DNA of 64,000 bases from Apoderus coryli. Lineage: Eukaryota > Arthropoda > Insecta > Coleoptera > Attelabidae. Positions within the stretch are counted from its first letter, which is position 1. Each line of letters starts with the position of its first letter. The notes beneath the pieces were generated by a model. That model saw only the letters and a list, made by a program, of their open reading frames with translations. It did not search any database and was not told the origin of the DNA. The DNA is taken from assembly GCA_911728435.2 (NCBI GenBank), contig OU452198.1, positions 13,674,001-13,738,000 of the forward strand, read 5' to 3'. Below are positions 46,901 through 56,041 of the stretch, piece after piece. Position numbers and translations under genes: made by a program.

Positions 46901-49900
46901 TGAGTTCATTTTCAGTGCACAAATGTGCATATTTTGAAATACATTTCATCACATTCTCATTGTTAAATATTTGTGTTTGAAACAATGATTGAAACCACAT
47001 CAGTTGATTATCATCTTCTTCACTAATTTTGCGAATCTTCGTAGCAATGTTAGCTTCAAAGATCTGTTCACGCAAAGACTTAGGTTTCTGCGCCATCTGC
47101 CCTAGCATGCTTAATAGATGAGATGCTTTGTCATATTTTTGATATTTTTCAATTACTTTGTATGCTTTGTTTGCTATAAGCATTTGTAGATTGTTTCCAG
47201 GTTCGATATCAACCTAAAAAATAAATAGCAAAACTTGAACAATAGTAATTTATCGAAGATTATAAAAAAAACGGTTGCCACCCCAAAACTTTGCTGGCAC
47301 GATATAATAGTATGATCTAAAATATATGACCTGGGTAACGAAACAGAATCTGGAAATGGTCTAGCCTAACAAACTAACTACTTTATTCAAAAATTAGAAA
47401 TAAAAAAAATGCAAGAACTGGGATTTGAACCCAGAACATTCTGCATGCAAAGCGCGCACTCTACCACTAAGCCACAACCCTTATGCGAATTACCTCGACC
47501 TTAAAACTACAACGACGGAGGACGCTGGAATTCGCAAAGGACATACCGGAATGAATCAAGATGAAGATACAGGAGAGAAAGATCACGCACGTCGCCGCTA
47601 CAAATTGACGCAAGCTCCAGAAGACAGGGCCGCTCTCAACCGGCTCAAAGCAGTCGTGAACCTACAGTTACGGCGGACATCCAGACCGCAAATTCCTCCA
47701 ATTCATGGCGCAAGGGGCGGGATCGTCTACACTGGTCTTGAAAAGGCAGAAGCTTTTGCTAATTGCCTTGAAAGTGAGTGTGTAGAAAACATTGACGCCA
47801 ACGACGACGAGACTCGCAGAGCTGCAAGAAGGCTAAGGCAACAAGATCTAAGGAACGAAGCCCCCCTGAGACCAATTTTACCGGAGAAAATCTGGAACGC
47901 AGTCCGGATATTCAAGCCCCGGAAAGCACCTTGTCAAGACGACATCTCAAATAAAGCAATCAAGCTACTACCCCGGAAGGGACTAGTGGCCATCACCAAC
48001 ATTGTCAACGGCATACTGAAGCTGAAATACTTCCCAGAACGTTGGAAGGAGGCTACGGTAGTGATGCTTCCGAAGCAGGGTAAGGACCTAAAGTTCCCAT
48101 AGAACTACAGGCCTATCAGACCGAATTATCCTCTAGAGACTGGGGAAGTCTCAGATGAACTGTCAATCATTCCTGATGAACAGTTCGTCTTCACACAAAA
48201 CCACTGCACTTGAGCTACAGCTGCTGAGATTGGTGGAACATGCAGCACAGGGGCTGAGCAGAAGACAGGCCACGGGCATTTTGCTCCTAGATGTAGCCAG
48301 AGCATTCGACCGAGTTTGGCAAAAAGGACTCGTCTACTAGATGTGCACCTTGGCCTACCCAGCACCGATGACGAAGCTGATCGACTACTATCTGCAAGGA
48401 AGAATCAGTCTCCACGATCACATCGACATAGAAGGCGTCGACATAGAATAGCAAGATACTGCAAAGTATCGGGGTAATTTGGACACAAGCATGACATGGC
48501 GAAAAGAGCATCGCGAATGCCAAAGGCATAATGTCGAAGCTCTATCCGATGGTATGTAGATGGAGCAAACTGCCCTTGCAAACCAAGCTCCACATGGTCA
48601 AAGCGGTCGTTCGACCGGCCTCAATCTACGCCAGTCCGGCGTGGAGATGCGCTGCTCCAACTTACCTAAAAAGGTTGGAATCAGCGGACAACAAAGCCAT
48701 CAGGACAGCAGTGCGGGCTCCATGATTTGTGTCAAACGCACAGATCAGAAGGGGCCTAAACCTCACCGCCCTTAGGGACGTAATGAGGAACAGGGCCCAG
48801 AAGGTCTTTGCGAAACCTACTAGAACCCTGTCGTCAGACAAGCAGTCGACTACTATGTAGTGGCAGATATCAGAAGACACAAGCGTCCAAGATGCCAATT
48901 ATGACCTTGATGAAATCAGGGAGAAGAAAGCACTCCAACTAGACAGCACTAGGGGGGGTAAATTTCAAAACTAAGCTATTGCTGTAAAAAGAATAAACAG
49001 TGCTTTCCAATGTTGTACCACTCGACCCCTACTACTGCTTTTTACGAATTTGGCGCTTGTGTGCACCCCTATCACAGGGTTAAAACTAATGCGTTCATCC
49101 TGCGATTCCCCCAAACTCATATACCAAAATATTGCATTAATTTAACTGTCCTGTAAAAAATGGTGTTATTTGTCGTAACTTTGAGTTATAACTGACTGAC
49201 CGTTTGCGTCATTTAAACCTTATAAAATGCGATACATTTATGGAAATCGTGAACATGTCAATATGATGTTTGTAATGGGAATGCTACAGCGGCTGTTGAA
49301 GAATATCATCAACGATTTCCACGACAGAGAACACCGAACAGCAAGGCCTTTAATTCCAGTTTTCAATAAACTTCCAACAACATCTGAACGAGCCATTCAA
49401 CAGGATTTAGTAGAACTAGAAAACATCCTAGAATTAGTAGAAGGCAGCATCCATAATACTTGAAACTCCCATGTAGGATCCGAAGAAAAGCCTCCACCAA
49501 GTAATTTTTAGGACAGGTTTCGGTAAACGTGTGGTGTAGCATGGTCGATAATAATTTAATTGGTCCTTTTATGTTGGACAATCGTCTGACATGGGATCAC
49601 TACTTATAAAATGAATCAACTACTGGAGGTGATTCCATTAAGCACCAGAATGCAATTTATTACACGATGCGCTCTCCATTTCGATCGTCCAGTCAAACAA
49701 TACTTGGACCAAATGTTTCCAGGGGTTTGGATTGGTCGCATTGGTCCTGTTAGTTGGCATCCAACATTACCAGACCTCACGTCGTTTGATTATAATTTAT
49801 GGGGTTGGTTCAAAGATGAGATATAGAAAGTAAAAGTCGATAATATTAAAGAAAGGCATGAATCAATCAGTAGAGCAACGCGCGCCGTTAGTAAATGAAG

Positions 49901-52900
49901 CAGAAAATTTATTTAAAACAATGTTAATGTAGGAAATTTGAGTTGGGTATTGGGTTGAATCTAGGGTTGTTTATTCAATCAACAATAGAATTATTTCTGA
50001 TGTTGCCTGAACAATATGCCGGTTTGATTAAACATGAATACAACAGGTGTGCAAATAATTCCTATCGCACTGACACAGTGGAGTTAGGTTAACAATAGGA
50101 ATAGTGGAGTCCTATATTTATGCACAACTAAAAAGACAGTCCTTGTAACCCTTAAGGCACATACAAAAAGAGAAGCCAGCATATTTAACTGTTACGAATA
50201 TAAAAACAATAAAGAACACCTTCATTGGAGATATCAGATAAATAAACACTTTTATGTTCAGAATTAAGCCCTCTTGTCAGTCAGTCTGACAGCATGTGCT
50301 AGTTTGAAAAATGACAACAAAAAAAAAATAAAAAGTATAAAAATACTTACTTCAGCCCAGCAGCAAAATATATTAACAGTAATGCTCGAGATAAGGCTGC
50401 TGCAAGCATCCAAAAGGTGTTCGATAAGTTTCTCTAATATATTGAAATCCTTGTGACATTGTAATAAAATATCAAACAGCTTCAATAAAGTTTCACCCAT
50501 ATGTATATAAATAGTATTTTTACGCATTTTGGAAAGTTGGCTGGAATCAATCCCACATAGATTTCGTAGAATTTTTGAGCAAACTTCAATCAAATTATCG
50601 ACGAAATGTTCTTCCTTAAAAGACAAAACAAATTTGCGTTCATTCACAAAGCTCGCTATACCTAAGAAAAGGTCAGTCACATATAATCCCACTTCAGACT
50701 GTGATAAATGAGGAAGTCCTGGGAAGGAGGTCAATATTTTCAATTTTATTCCTTAGCGGCACCGAGCTCTGAGAGTTCAGTTGATCTAAGAAAAAGCCAC
50801 CAGCTCACATTCTTAACATTTCCTTCACAAGTAATTTTTCTGTATAGCTTCAATCATCTGCAAAAAAACTAGGCGTTGAAAATCTTAAGGTGTCTCTAAT
50901 GTCATTTATAAAAATATTGAAGAGAAATGGACCCCTGGAACGCCCGATGTCACTCGAAATTCCTGGGATCTATAGTTCATAATTTTCACCATTTGGGTGC
51001 GTCCCTTTAAAAATCTTTCCAACCATTTCACGGAGGTATCGGAAAATCCAAAAGCTCACAGCTTTGCTAACAAAATATCGAGGTTTACTCCATCAAACGC
51101 TTTTGCGAAATCGGTATACACCGACTCTGTCTGATATCCCTGATCCACAGCTTCCATTAATTAAAGTTCATACGAAGCCAAATTTGTAATCGTAGACCTA
51201 TTTTTGGAAAATCCGTGTTGATTTTGAGTACTTCCATTGAAGTTGACCGAACAAGAGTTTATCTACAATTATCGCTATCGCCGACTGATGGCAAATTCCT
51301 CTGTAATTTGAAACATATTTAAAGATGGATTTAAATGGAATCCCGTGTATATTTTATGACATTTACATTCTCTGTACTGTTTTTAAAAATATACAACTTG
51401 GTATGTTTATCTTTAATAGTTTTTAATTTATAACCACTTTTACTTTCCAATAGAGAGAAAACACGCGAATTGCTCTGTTTTGACAGGGAAATCCTATTTC
51501 CTCACTAGATAGAGCTAAATTAATTCAACTGGACTAATTACTGCAAAAGCTGGCCTTCTGCAATTACTCTCTTGTTTCAATTACTCTATTCTTAGATATA
51601 AGATCCCCCATAAAAAGAAGTCTAGGGGTATTAAATCACATGAACTAGCAGGCCAAGATATGGGGCCTCTTATATCTCTTATCCACGGCATGCCGATTTT
51701 GTTGAAAAACTACGCGTATATTTTCAGTACACCAATGATACGAATATTCCAGATCTACTTTGGCTTCATCAGTCCAAACATTTAATAGAAAAATCGCATC
51801 TTATCTGGATTTTCCAACAAACCACTCGCAAAATCTTAATCCTGTAAGGGCGTCGCCTTCGGAAAGTTGTTCTGTAGGGTTTAAATTTGTTTTGCAAGGG
51901 TCTTTAAAACGGTGGTTTTACATATCGATTGTGCTCTATCTACTCAGGAAATAGGTTTTGCCTATTGACCAATGTCAACCACGCTGAAATCAATATACTT
52001 ATAACAAGATGTTTTTGGCGACATCTAGTGTGAGCAGGCAATATGCCCGGTGAAACACAGTTCACAAACGCTGGCCGGATGAGAAGCAACAACTCCGTTA
52101 TATCCTATTGCCAACACTAGATACGCTCGAAAACATTAGAAAAGTAGACTTTAATTATGATAGTTCAACCAAAAGTGATTAAATACCACATTAATCAGAC
52201 TCTTGACCGAGTTTTACAAATTCTGGTCATATGTTGAGGTGAACTGTTCTGGTAGCGTATACTGTAATAAACTGGAAAGACCTGAAAGGGATCAGAAAAC
52301 TTGTTATCTTCATCCAAGTGACGCAAGTGACTTTTTCTTAGCGGACACAAACATTACAGTAGAATTACCTTAGACAACTTTCCTTGTCTAAGAGAATTAG
52401 ATTTACAAAACAAATAAACCTACTTACCATATTACTAGTGTTATCAAAAGATATCTTATTGACTGCTGTTTGCAGTAGTAAACAAGACATTTCTAAATTC
52501 ACTTTAGGATCAGCTTTCTTTAAGCATAAGTACATTTCATCAAAAAGTTCCGCAGAAATAGATATAGGTAACTTTTGGATACAACTACAATAACATTGCA
52601 CTAGGTCGCAACTGTATACAATGTTGGCCAATAAACATTTCGATAATTGTGGCATAATGTTCAATAGATGTGTATACTCGGGCATTTCAAAACTGTTTTT
52701 ATATTTTGTATTTAAGGACAAGAATAGCAGTATATTGTTTAAATCATCTTCATAAAGTTTATTCATTTTACCATCGGCAATGTATTTTTTTTCGTGCAAG
52801 AATTTTCCCATTTCATGAGCAACATCAAGTATTTTTTCTTCATTACCTAGAAGAATACACTGAAGAGTATATTTTTGTACCCAAGTCATACATTACTTAC

Positions 52901-52994
52901 CTCCTTTGTATAAGATTTTTGTAAAATCGCCTGTTCTCTTTGAAAGACTAGCAAATATACTTTGTACAGCCACAAGGTCTCCTGTAAGCTCCAT
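28983..52994 (-). CDS. Unknown gene, five exons, about 661 aa
   Basis: Exons (minus strand): 52901-52994 (MELTGDLVAVQSIFASL...), 52428-52846, 50351-50698, 46314-47213 and 28983-29204. Donors are GTAAGT throughout, acceptors are TTCTAG, TCACAG, TTTTAG and TTTTAG. The first intron is 54 nt with phase 1; all others are phase 0, so the joined frame stays open. Further exons may be hidden in the long introns. The product is leucine- and isoleucine-rich and apparently all helical, without zinc fingers, signal peptide or membrane segments, as in HEAT- or armadillo-like scaffolds. I do not recognise the family. The intron before the last exon is about 17 kb and holds a full LINE; the other introns hold LINE and mariner relics. 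The last exon is duplicated at 23682-23903. It is divergent from MED21. Confidence 0.7.
30005..30046 (-). ncRNA. Hammerhead ribozyme-like motif (duplicate of 24704-24745)
   Basis: Same core, stem II and stem III as its partner. Confidence 0.68.
30469..30509 (+). ncRNA. Hammerhead ribozyme-like motif (duplicate of 25169-25209)
   Basis: Same core, stems and predicted cleavage nucleotide as its partner. Confidence 0.74.
31900..32220 (-). pseudogene. IS630/mariner-like transposase C-terminus
   Basis: Minus strand: LTPLDFFLWGYVKGNVYGNA (third catalytic region, D with PLDFFLWG), SIETLKDNIRAAIDEI, IKNFIKRV, a stop, then SCKSGRGGHLPDILF. Typical end of insect IS630-type transposases. One in-frame stop; the rest of the gene is absent. 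Confidence 0.75.
32221..33539. other. Intronic or intergenic stretch, nothing recognised
   Basis: No family resemblance in any frame. A locally GC-rich piece lies at about 32820-33000. Confidence 0.35.
33540..33655. repeat. 29-bp tandem repeat, three full copies plus a diverged fourth
   Basis: The unit GTAATTAGAGAAGAAAATTA continues with TTATAAATC. The first three copies differ by one or two bases; the fourth is more diverged and its end is altered. Confidence 0.85.
33656..36414. other. GC-richer stretch with A/C-rich plus strand, no gene recognised
   Basis: From about 33700 to 35900 the plus strand is strongly enriched in A and C compared with G and T, and overall GC is higher than elsewhere. 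Several frames of 60-113 residues exist on the minus strand but none resembles a known domain. A donor-like GTAAGT follows an open stretch at 35829. Near 36346-36392 is a short inverted pair (TGTAACGGGACGG and CCGTTACA), as at LTR edges. It may be an untranslated or regulatory part of a large element. Confidence 0.3.
36417..36862. mobile_element. Inverted-repeat element carrying an IS630-like transposase piece
   Basis: Ends TACAGGGTGGTCCAAATTGG (36416) and its inverse ending at 36861; the inverted similarity extends about 110 bp. Inside is a plus-strand frame with WTLENPHI and FNVWVGIFRGRFIGPYIFEG, the middle of a mariner/IS630 DDE domain. So this is an internally deleted, non-autonomous derivative of a transposon that still carries part of its transposase. 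Confidence 0.75.
36890..37700 (+). pseudogene. IS630/mariner-like transposase, degraded
   Basis: Pieces in order: SSIYRILRRSHFRPYKPKFI, the first catalytic region (FSEHILWTDEVTF), YGPCFIP, FPLHIRQYLWYQMDGLLSHS (second catalytic D), FNGRWIV and IRQIAMRIP. Several stops and frameshifts. A tandem duplication of about 30 bp lies near 37361-37418. It directly follows the element at 36417-36862. Confidence 0.65.
37957..39090 (-). pseudogene. RTE-like LINE, 3' part with C2H2 finger
   Basis: Minus strand from 39090: LQYADDNVVLADTIY (catalytic YADD), then FSYLGSILAANANIDDEIQH (with a tandem partial copy of this region near 38660-38850). LRRILGIKWQDRLTNISDLE and LRWSSHVIRMPTKRLPKRIL follow. Last comes a C-terminal zinc finger, CQFCDEICGSQIGLFSHLR, ending at the stop at 37957. 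This order is characteristic of insect RTE-type reverse transcriptases. Frameshifts and the internal repeat disable it; the endonuclease and most of the RT are missing. Confidence 0.75.
39091..39634. other. Spacer, nothing recognised
   Basis: No supported feature. Confidence 0.35.
39635..39705 (+). repeat. Truncated hammerhead-element tail
   Basis: GGACGAAACATGTCTGCAAA followed by AACATTTTTGTGAAGTTGAC matches the 3' half of the hammerhead motifs (GAAA, ACATGT, C) and the shared tail. The CTGATGA half is missing, so this copy would not cleave. Confidence 0.5.
40480..40890 (+). pseudogene. Jockey/CR1-like LINE, C-terminal end
   Basis: VKFLGTVLDERLCWDQHV (RT thumb), a stretch with stops, then VHAHNARHRNNIFVDFTRLS and YYGPVFYNKMPNELRTLS, a typical C-terminus of these LINEs, ending at 40888-40890. 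Severe internal deletion. A tandem duplication of about 28 bp (41058-41113) lies in the following AT-rich stretch. Confidence 0.7.
41341..42156 (+). CDS. LINE ORF1: PHD finger, coiled coil and RNA-binding region
   Basis: 271 residues. Residues 7-57 form a C4HC3 PHD finger (CDVC, LLCDMC, WRHREC, WYCEQC). A lysine- and glutamate-rich coiled coil follows (about 75-130). Then comes a C-terminal half beginning ENNIVIHGVPYRRNENIQDM with KIFINHDLTKANLNLFKTAQ and YLWISDGNILLRKEDG, the fold seen in many LINE ORF1 and nucleic-acid-binding FP-like proteins. ORF1 proteins coat the LINE RNA and act as chaperones. Intact from ATG to stop. The last codons contain a slippery heptamer (42144-42150) that could shift ribosomes into ORF2. 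Confidence 0.85.
   Translation: MPENDSCDVCNKVADHDDDGLLCDMCLIWRHRECLGLSKRAYERIGKLKESWYCEQCKNQNRVNLGNNTQRPKDYTIADVMAKLHEMDEKYNILFMKYNEQLKINEDLGKELKQIKGQLNRNEQKELENNIVIHGVPYRRNENIQDMVKKIGNQLQVNITNQEFIAVRIGKDEAKRSPIKVIFQNREVKKTVMRSPRKVHLETESLGFNEKNKIFINHDLTKANLNLFKTAQKFRKENNYKYLWISDGNILLRKEDGSRIVRIESEDDLKN
42147..44955 (+). CDS. LINE ORF2: endonuclease and reverse transcriptase, one frameshift
   Basis: The frame is open from 42144 but has no ATG until 42270, after the endonuclease domain has begun. It encodes LNIQSIRNKFDEIQC, LVETWL, GGGASIYIKK, AIYKPPS, ILGDFNIDLL and, after a frame change at about 42745, LSDHRMIAL. This is an apurinic-type endonuclease. The reverse transcriptase in 42757-44955 (732 residues) has PGHDQV, NYRPISVISVLSKILEKI, AFFVDLSKAFD, CGVPQGSVLGPLLYSLYV, TFADDTVLL (catalytic) and KYLGLMIDNKLNW. 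Jockey/CR1-like organisation. A single frameshift near 42745 between the two domains breaks it; otherwise it is intact and probably young. Confidence 0.85.
46161..46203 (+). ncRNA. Variant hammerhead-like motif with GUC site
   Basis: TCTT (46161-46164), CTGAGGA (46165-46171, fits CUGANGA), T, stem II GCTA/TAGC, GAAA 46188-46191, CGCGTGTC, then GAGA (46200-46203) pairing with TCTT including one G.U. C46199 would be the cleavage nucleotide in the classic GUC triplet. Stem III is a minimal ACG/UGU. Only one copy, shorter stems, so weaker than the others. Confidence 0.45.
47411..47481 (-). tRNA. tRNA-Ala(UGC)-like sequence, degenerate
   Basis: The minus strand contains an A box (TGGCTTAGTGG), an anticodon loop TTTGCAT (anticodon TGC, Ala), a perfect T arm with B box GGTTCAAATCC, and a T run just after the 3' end as in pol III terminators. 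The acceptor stem does not pair and the anticodon stem has only two good pairs, so it is a pseudogene or the head of a tRNA-derived SINE. It lies in the intron between exons 3 and 4 of the minus-strand gene. Confidence 0.5.
47500..48960 (+). pseudogene. Jockey-like LINE, 5' part of RT and onward, degraded
   Basis: EKAEAFANCLESECVENIDA, IRIFKPRKAPCQDDISNKAI (with one change), LKLKYFPERWKEATVVMLPK and ENYRPI with a stop. LLDVARAFDRVWQKGL (near 48280), KLPLQTKLHMVKAVVRP and SPAWRCAAPTYLKRLESADN follow. This is the jockey-type RT order. Stops begin at about 48100, frames change repeatedly, and the 5' endonuclease is missing. It is GC-richer than the intron around it. Confidence 0.8.
49200..49930 (+). 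pseudogene. IS630/mariner-like transposase, degraded
   Basis: VNMMFVMGMLQR and PTTSERAIQQDL (helix-turn-helix region), then FPGVWIGRIGPVSW and LPDLTSFDYNLWGWFKDEI, which carries the third catalytic aspartate region. The central domain is deleted or unreadable. Confidence 0.6.
50760..51340 (-). pseudogene. Jockey/CR1-like LINE RT fragment
   Basis: Minus strand: NQHGFSKNRSTITNLASYEL, a stop, EAVDQGYQTESVYTDFAKAF, DGVNLDILLAKL and WLERFLKGRTQMVKIMNYRS, then FRVTSGVPG. Truncated on both sides and frameshifted. Lies in intron 2 of the minus-strand unknown gene. Confidence 0.75.
51500..51960 (-). pseudogene. IS630/mariner-like transposase C-terminal region
   Basis: Minus strand: FTDEAKVDLEYSYHWCTENI (first catalytic region, one frame) and GMPWIRDIRGPISWPASSCD followed by LIPLDFFLWGIL (third catalytic region). 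Frames disagree and the middle is missing. Confidence 0.6.
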
Positions 52995-53942
52995 CGAGAT
53001 TTAATATTTGAATAATAAACAATCAAAACCTATGTAAAATGTAAACTGTAAACAAAGCTTCGCTGGGCTTAAAACCTATTAACCTATTATCACAGAATAT
53101 GCTATTATGTACCTAACCGTCAAACCTCTAACTCTCTCTCACTCTCTATCTAACCCTTAAACCCGTGAAATCAAATTTATTTAATATTTTGAGGTTAATT
53201 TTTCAGTTAACTGTCGATCAAATTTGTTAAAGGAATGTTAGTGAGATAGATAGGTGATATTTCGCGTAGAACGTTAGCTAACCTAAAAGAGGCAAGGGTA
53301 TTACAGATCCCGATCGCGATTGGCGCTAAAGTGGGGATGGATCAGAAAATGCGTTTTTAGCGAAAGAACATGATCATTGAATTCAAACCCGTTTGGATCT
53401 TGAAATCAGTAGCGAAAGAAATCAGCTATTAATGCCTAAAACGAGAGATATAAGCTTTATTCGGGTTCGTACAAGAACTGTTCTAGAACTGTCAGGAGTG
53501 TGCGCAGTTCAAATTTACATGTTCGAGTTTCTTGAACTGATTTAGAACGGTTCTAGAACCAGCAGTTTGCTGTTCGGGTTTGAACTAAAAAAAGTCCGAG
53601 ATCGGTTCTAGAACTGTCAGAACTGATCTCTGACTGTTTTTGGATTATTTGCTACACATGCGCAGTTTAACACCAGATTTGTTTTTCCACAGTTGGCACA
53701 ACGATAGGGGAACATGGCGGCGCCCGTTTCATGCTTCGAAAATCGTATTCCCACTCTTCTCGATATCTCTGATTCGCACTTATCCTCCGCTATATCTCTA
53801 GAGACAGCAGACAGCTGATATTTCGCGCATAACATAACCTTAGAAAACAAAAACCTAATTTCTATTAAAGTCTTAAAGTAGTTACTAGTTTTATAGGTTT
53901 TTAACGAAGTTGTTTATAACATTATTCCTGTACACAACAACA
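52995..53942. promoter_or_regulatory. Divergent promoter region, unknown gene / MED21
   Basis: 948 bp between two start codons facing away from each other. It contains three copies of the palindrome GTTCTAGAAC (53480-53489, 53550-53559, 53605-53614), spaced 70 and 55 bp apart and embedded in similar contexts. TTCTAGAA fits one heat-shock-element half-pair (TTCnnGAA), but the copies are not arranged as a continuous HSE array. Transcription start sites are not visible. Confidence 0.5.
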
Positions 53943-54748
53943 ATGGCAGACAGATTAACCCAAATTCAAGATTGCATAAATCAAGTATGTTAATTATAAT
54001 TAGATTTAGCATCGCTTAAAGACATTATCAAAAAATTACAGCAAGCGGAACATTTCTGTAACAGTATTGGTATCCTACAACAATTTGCACCACCAAGTAA
54101 ATTCCCAAATTTTGATAGAAGCGGTTCTCAGACGCCTCAACAACAACCACCGGTGAATTCAATTCTACATACATTTACTAAATGTTAAGTAATGAATATT
54201 TCCTTTCAGGAAGATTATATACAACTATTTACAACGCTTATATCCCGCTGTGCCAAAGACATAGACACATTAATTGAATCGTTACCAAGTGAAGAAAACT
54301 CAACAGAATTACAAGTAGGTAATTTATGTCTTTGTAGCGTAGGTAGGTACCTACTAAAGCTCAATTTCCTTTAATACCTTTCCCTGCCATCGTCCAGACT
54401 TGGCGTTCCGGTTCGCGAATCAACCAATAACAAAACTCGTAATTAGCACATGGGGAAAATATTATAAATTACATAAATATGTACATATCTTTCACTGATT
54501 TGTGTATATGAAAATATTGAATTGAAGAAGACAAGCTTATTTAATACTAGTTAATAATTTCAATATTGCAGCTATCAAGCCTCAGAATCCTTGAACAAGA
54601 AAATCAGGAGGCAGCTGAACGCTTAGACGCTGTGGTAAAAAATGGACAAGAATTACTTGAGAAAATCCAAGCAGCTCTAAGTGACATTGCACAAGCGCAA
54701 TTAGACATGCAACATTTGACCAAGGCGACATCTAGTGGGCGAGAATGA
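53943..54748 (+). CDS. MED21: Mediator complex subunit 21
   Basis: Exons 53943-53984, 54042-54152, 54210-54314 and 54572-54748, all phase 0, with introns of 57, 57 and 257 nt (GTATGT/CAG, GTGAAT/CAG, GTAGGT/CAG). The product is 144 residues, the usual MED21 length. Exon 1 gives [14 protein letters not shown] and exon 2 [14 protein letters not shown], the conserved N-terminal helix that pairs with MED7. Exon 3 gives [20 protein letters not shown] and exon 4 [20 protein letters not shown], the coiled coil. MED21 (Srb7) is an essential part of the middle module that links transcription factors to RNA polymerase II. Exon 2 includes a short Q/P-rich insert. Complete and apparently functional. Confidence 0.95.
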
Positions 54749-56041
54749 TTGAGACAAGTGCGAAGGCCGAAGGACCTTCAACATACCTCAGGAGTTGAGA
54801 AATATTAGATTTAGAAACAAGTGATGACCTGATTATAACTATTTTCAAACAGTTCTAAAAGGTTAGTTTTTAAGAAATTTTATAGTTAGGATTAAAGACT
54901 GCCGTTTATTATAGATTTTTAAGTATTAATAAGGTTTCGAGTATAATGTCTTACAGATTGCTATGATTATTGTTATAAATTAAAGGGATTCGGTATCTAG
55001 ATTAATATTTTTAGATGATATTCGTATAATGAAACTATTTATTGACAGTCAAGGACATATTTTTTCACGTTTGTCTAAGTGGATGTGAAGTTTATTTAAA
55101 CGAAAAATATTTGAAATATAATTTTTATAGCTAGCAATGTGTTTTAATTTAGAAGTACTAGTTTCATTAGTGGTTTATTACATAAACACTGTTCAACTGT
55201 ACACTCGCATGTAAAAGAGCATGCGCACTCGAATACATTTAACGGCCAAGTAGCGTGCAGCTGCTATGTTGTGTCCTGTTCTATCACACGAACCTCAGAC
55301 GCTCTACTTTCTCTCTCGCGCCTATTAAATAGCTCCAATTTTAAAGCTTGGCAATAACATTTCATGAACGGGTTTTTGTAGGCAAGCCTATGCGATTAGT
55401 TTTGTAATTAAATTATCTCTCTAATATCAATTTGAATTGGTTATCATATCGGTGTAGTTAGCTATATTGACTGACCTGTTGATATCTTCTTGCCAGGTAG
55501 CCATGACCAAAAATAAGTAGGCAAGCCTACCGAGGCATATTCTGTGTATAAAAACTGTTCTACAGAAGTAGTTCGCGACCATCCTAGAACCTTATGGGCC
55601 ACAAATTATTGAGATATTAATGATAGATTGAATTAACCATAGTTATCACTTAAATCTTCAAAACAAACGTAACATGTTTTCTCAAAACGTCTAATGTACC
55701 ATCGACCAACACACTCTGTATATATGTTGGACCACTGTGTCAGTCTTTGGCAGTTAGTCTCACCACTGACAAAAACTAAATACGAATTTCTGATCCTTTA
55801 GGATGGTGTAAATTTACATCGACACGTTGGTAATAAAATAAGGGCGTTTTCTTTAAATCATTGGCTCAAGTCGAAACCAAAACAAGATTATTACCTACTT
55901 TCTCTTTAAATATTTCGACAGGATCAAAAACTAAATGAATTTTCAATAGAACAGTATCTTAATTATATAAGTTACTATTTATTTTTAGAGAAATACATTT
56001 AGTTCTATTTAATCTACAACATATTTTGGTATTATTTCTTT
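54749..56041. other. MED21 3' flank and spacer
   Basis: 3' UTR of MED21 and intergenic sequence before the 3' end of UQCRH (convergent). No other gene seen. Confidence 0.5.

Noticed and set aside
46705..46980. 91-residue plus-strand frame.
   Set aside because: Antisense shadow of the large exon 46314-47213 of the minus-strand gene.
47425..47500. Start of the 225-residue frame (MNPEHSACKARTLPLS).
   Set aside because: This part is the antisense of the tRNA-like sequence. The LINE-derived coding similarity begins only after about 47500.
53617..53850. 77-residue minus-strand frame with Cys pairs (CANCGK, CACV) in the MED21 promoter.
   Set aside because: Looks like a zinc ribbon at first, but there is only one convincing Cys pair, no splice context, and it covers the repeated promoter palindromes.
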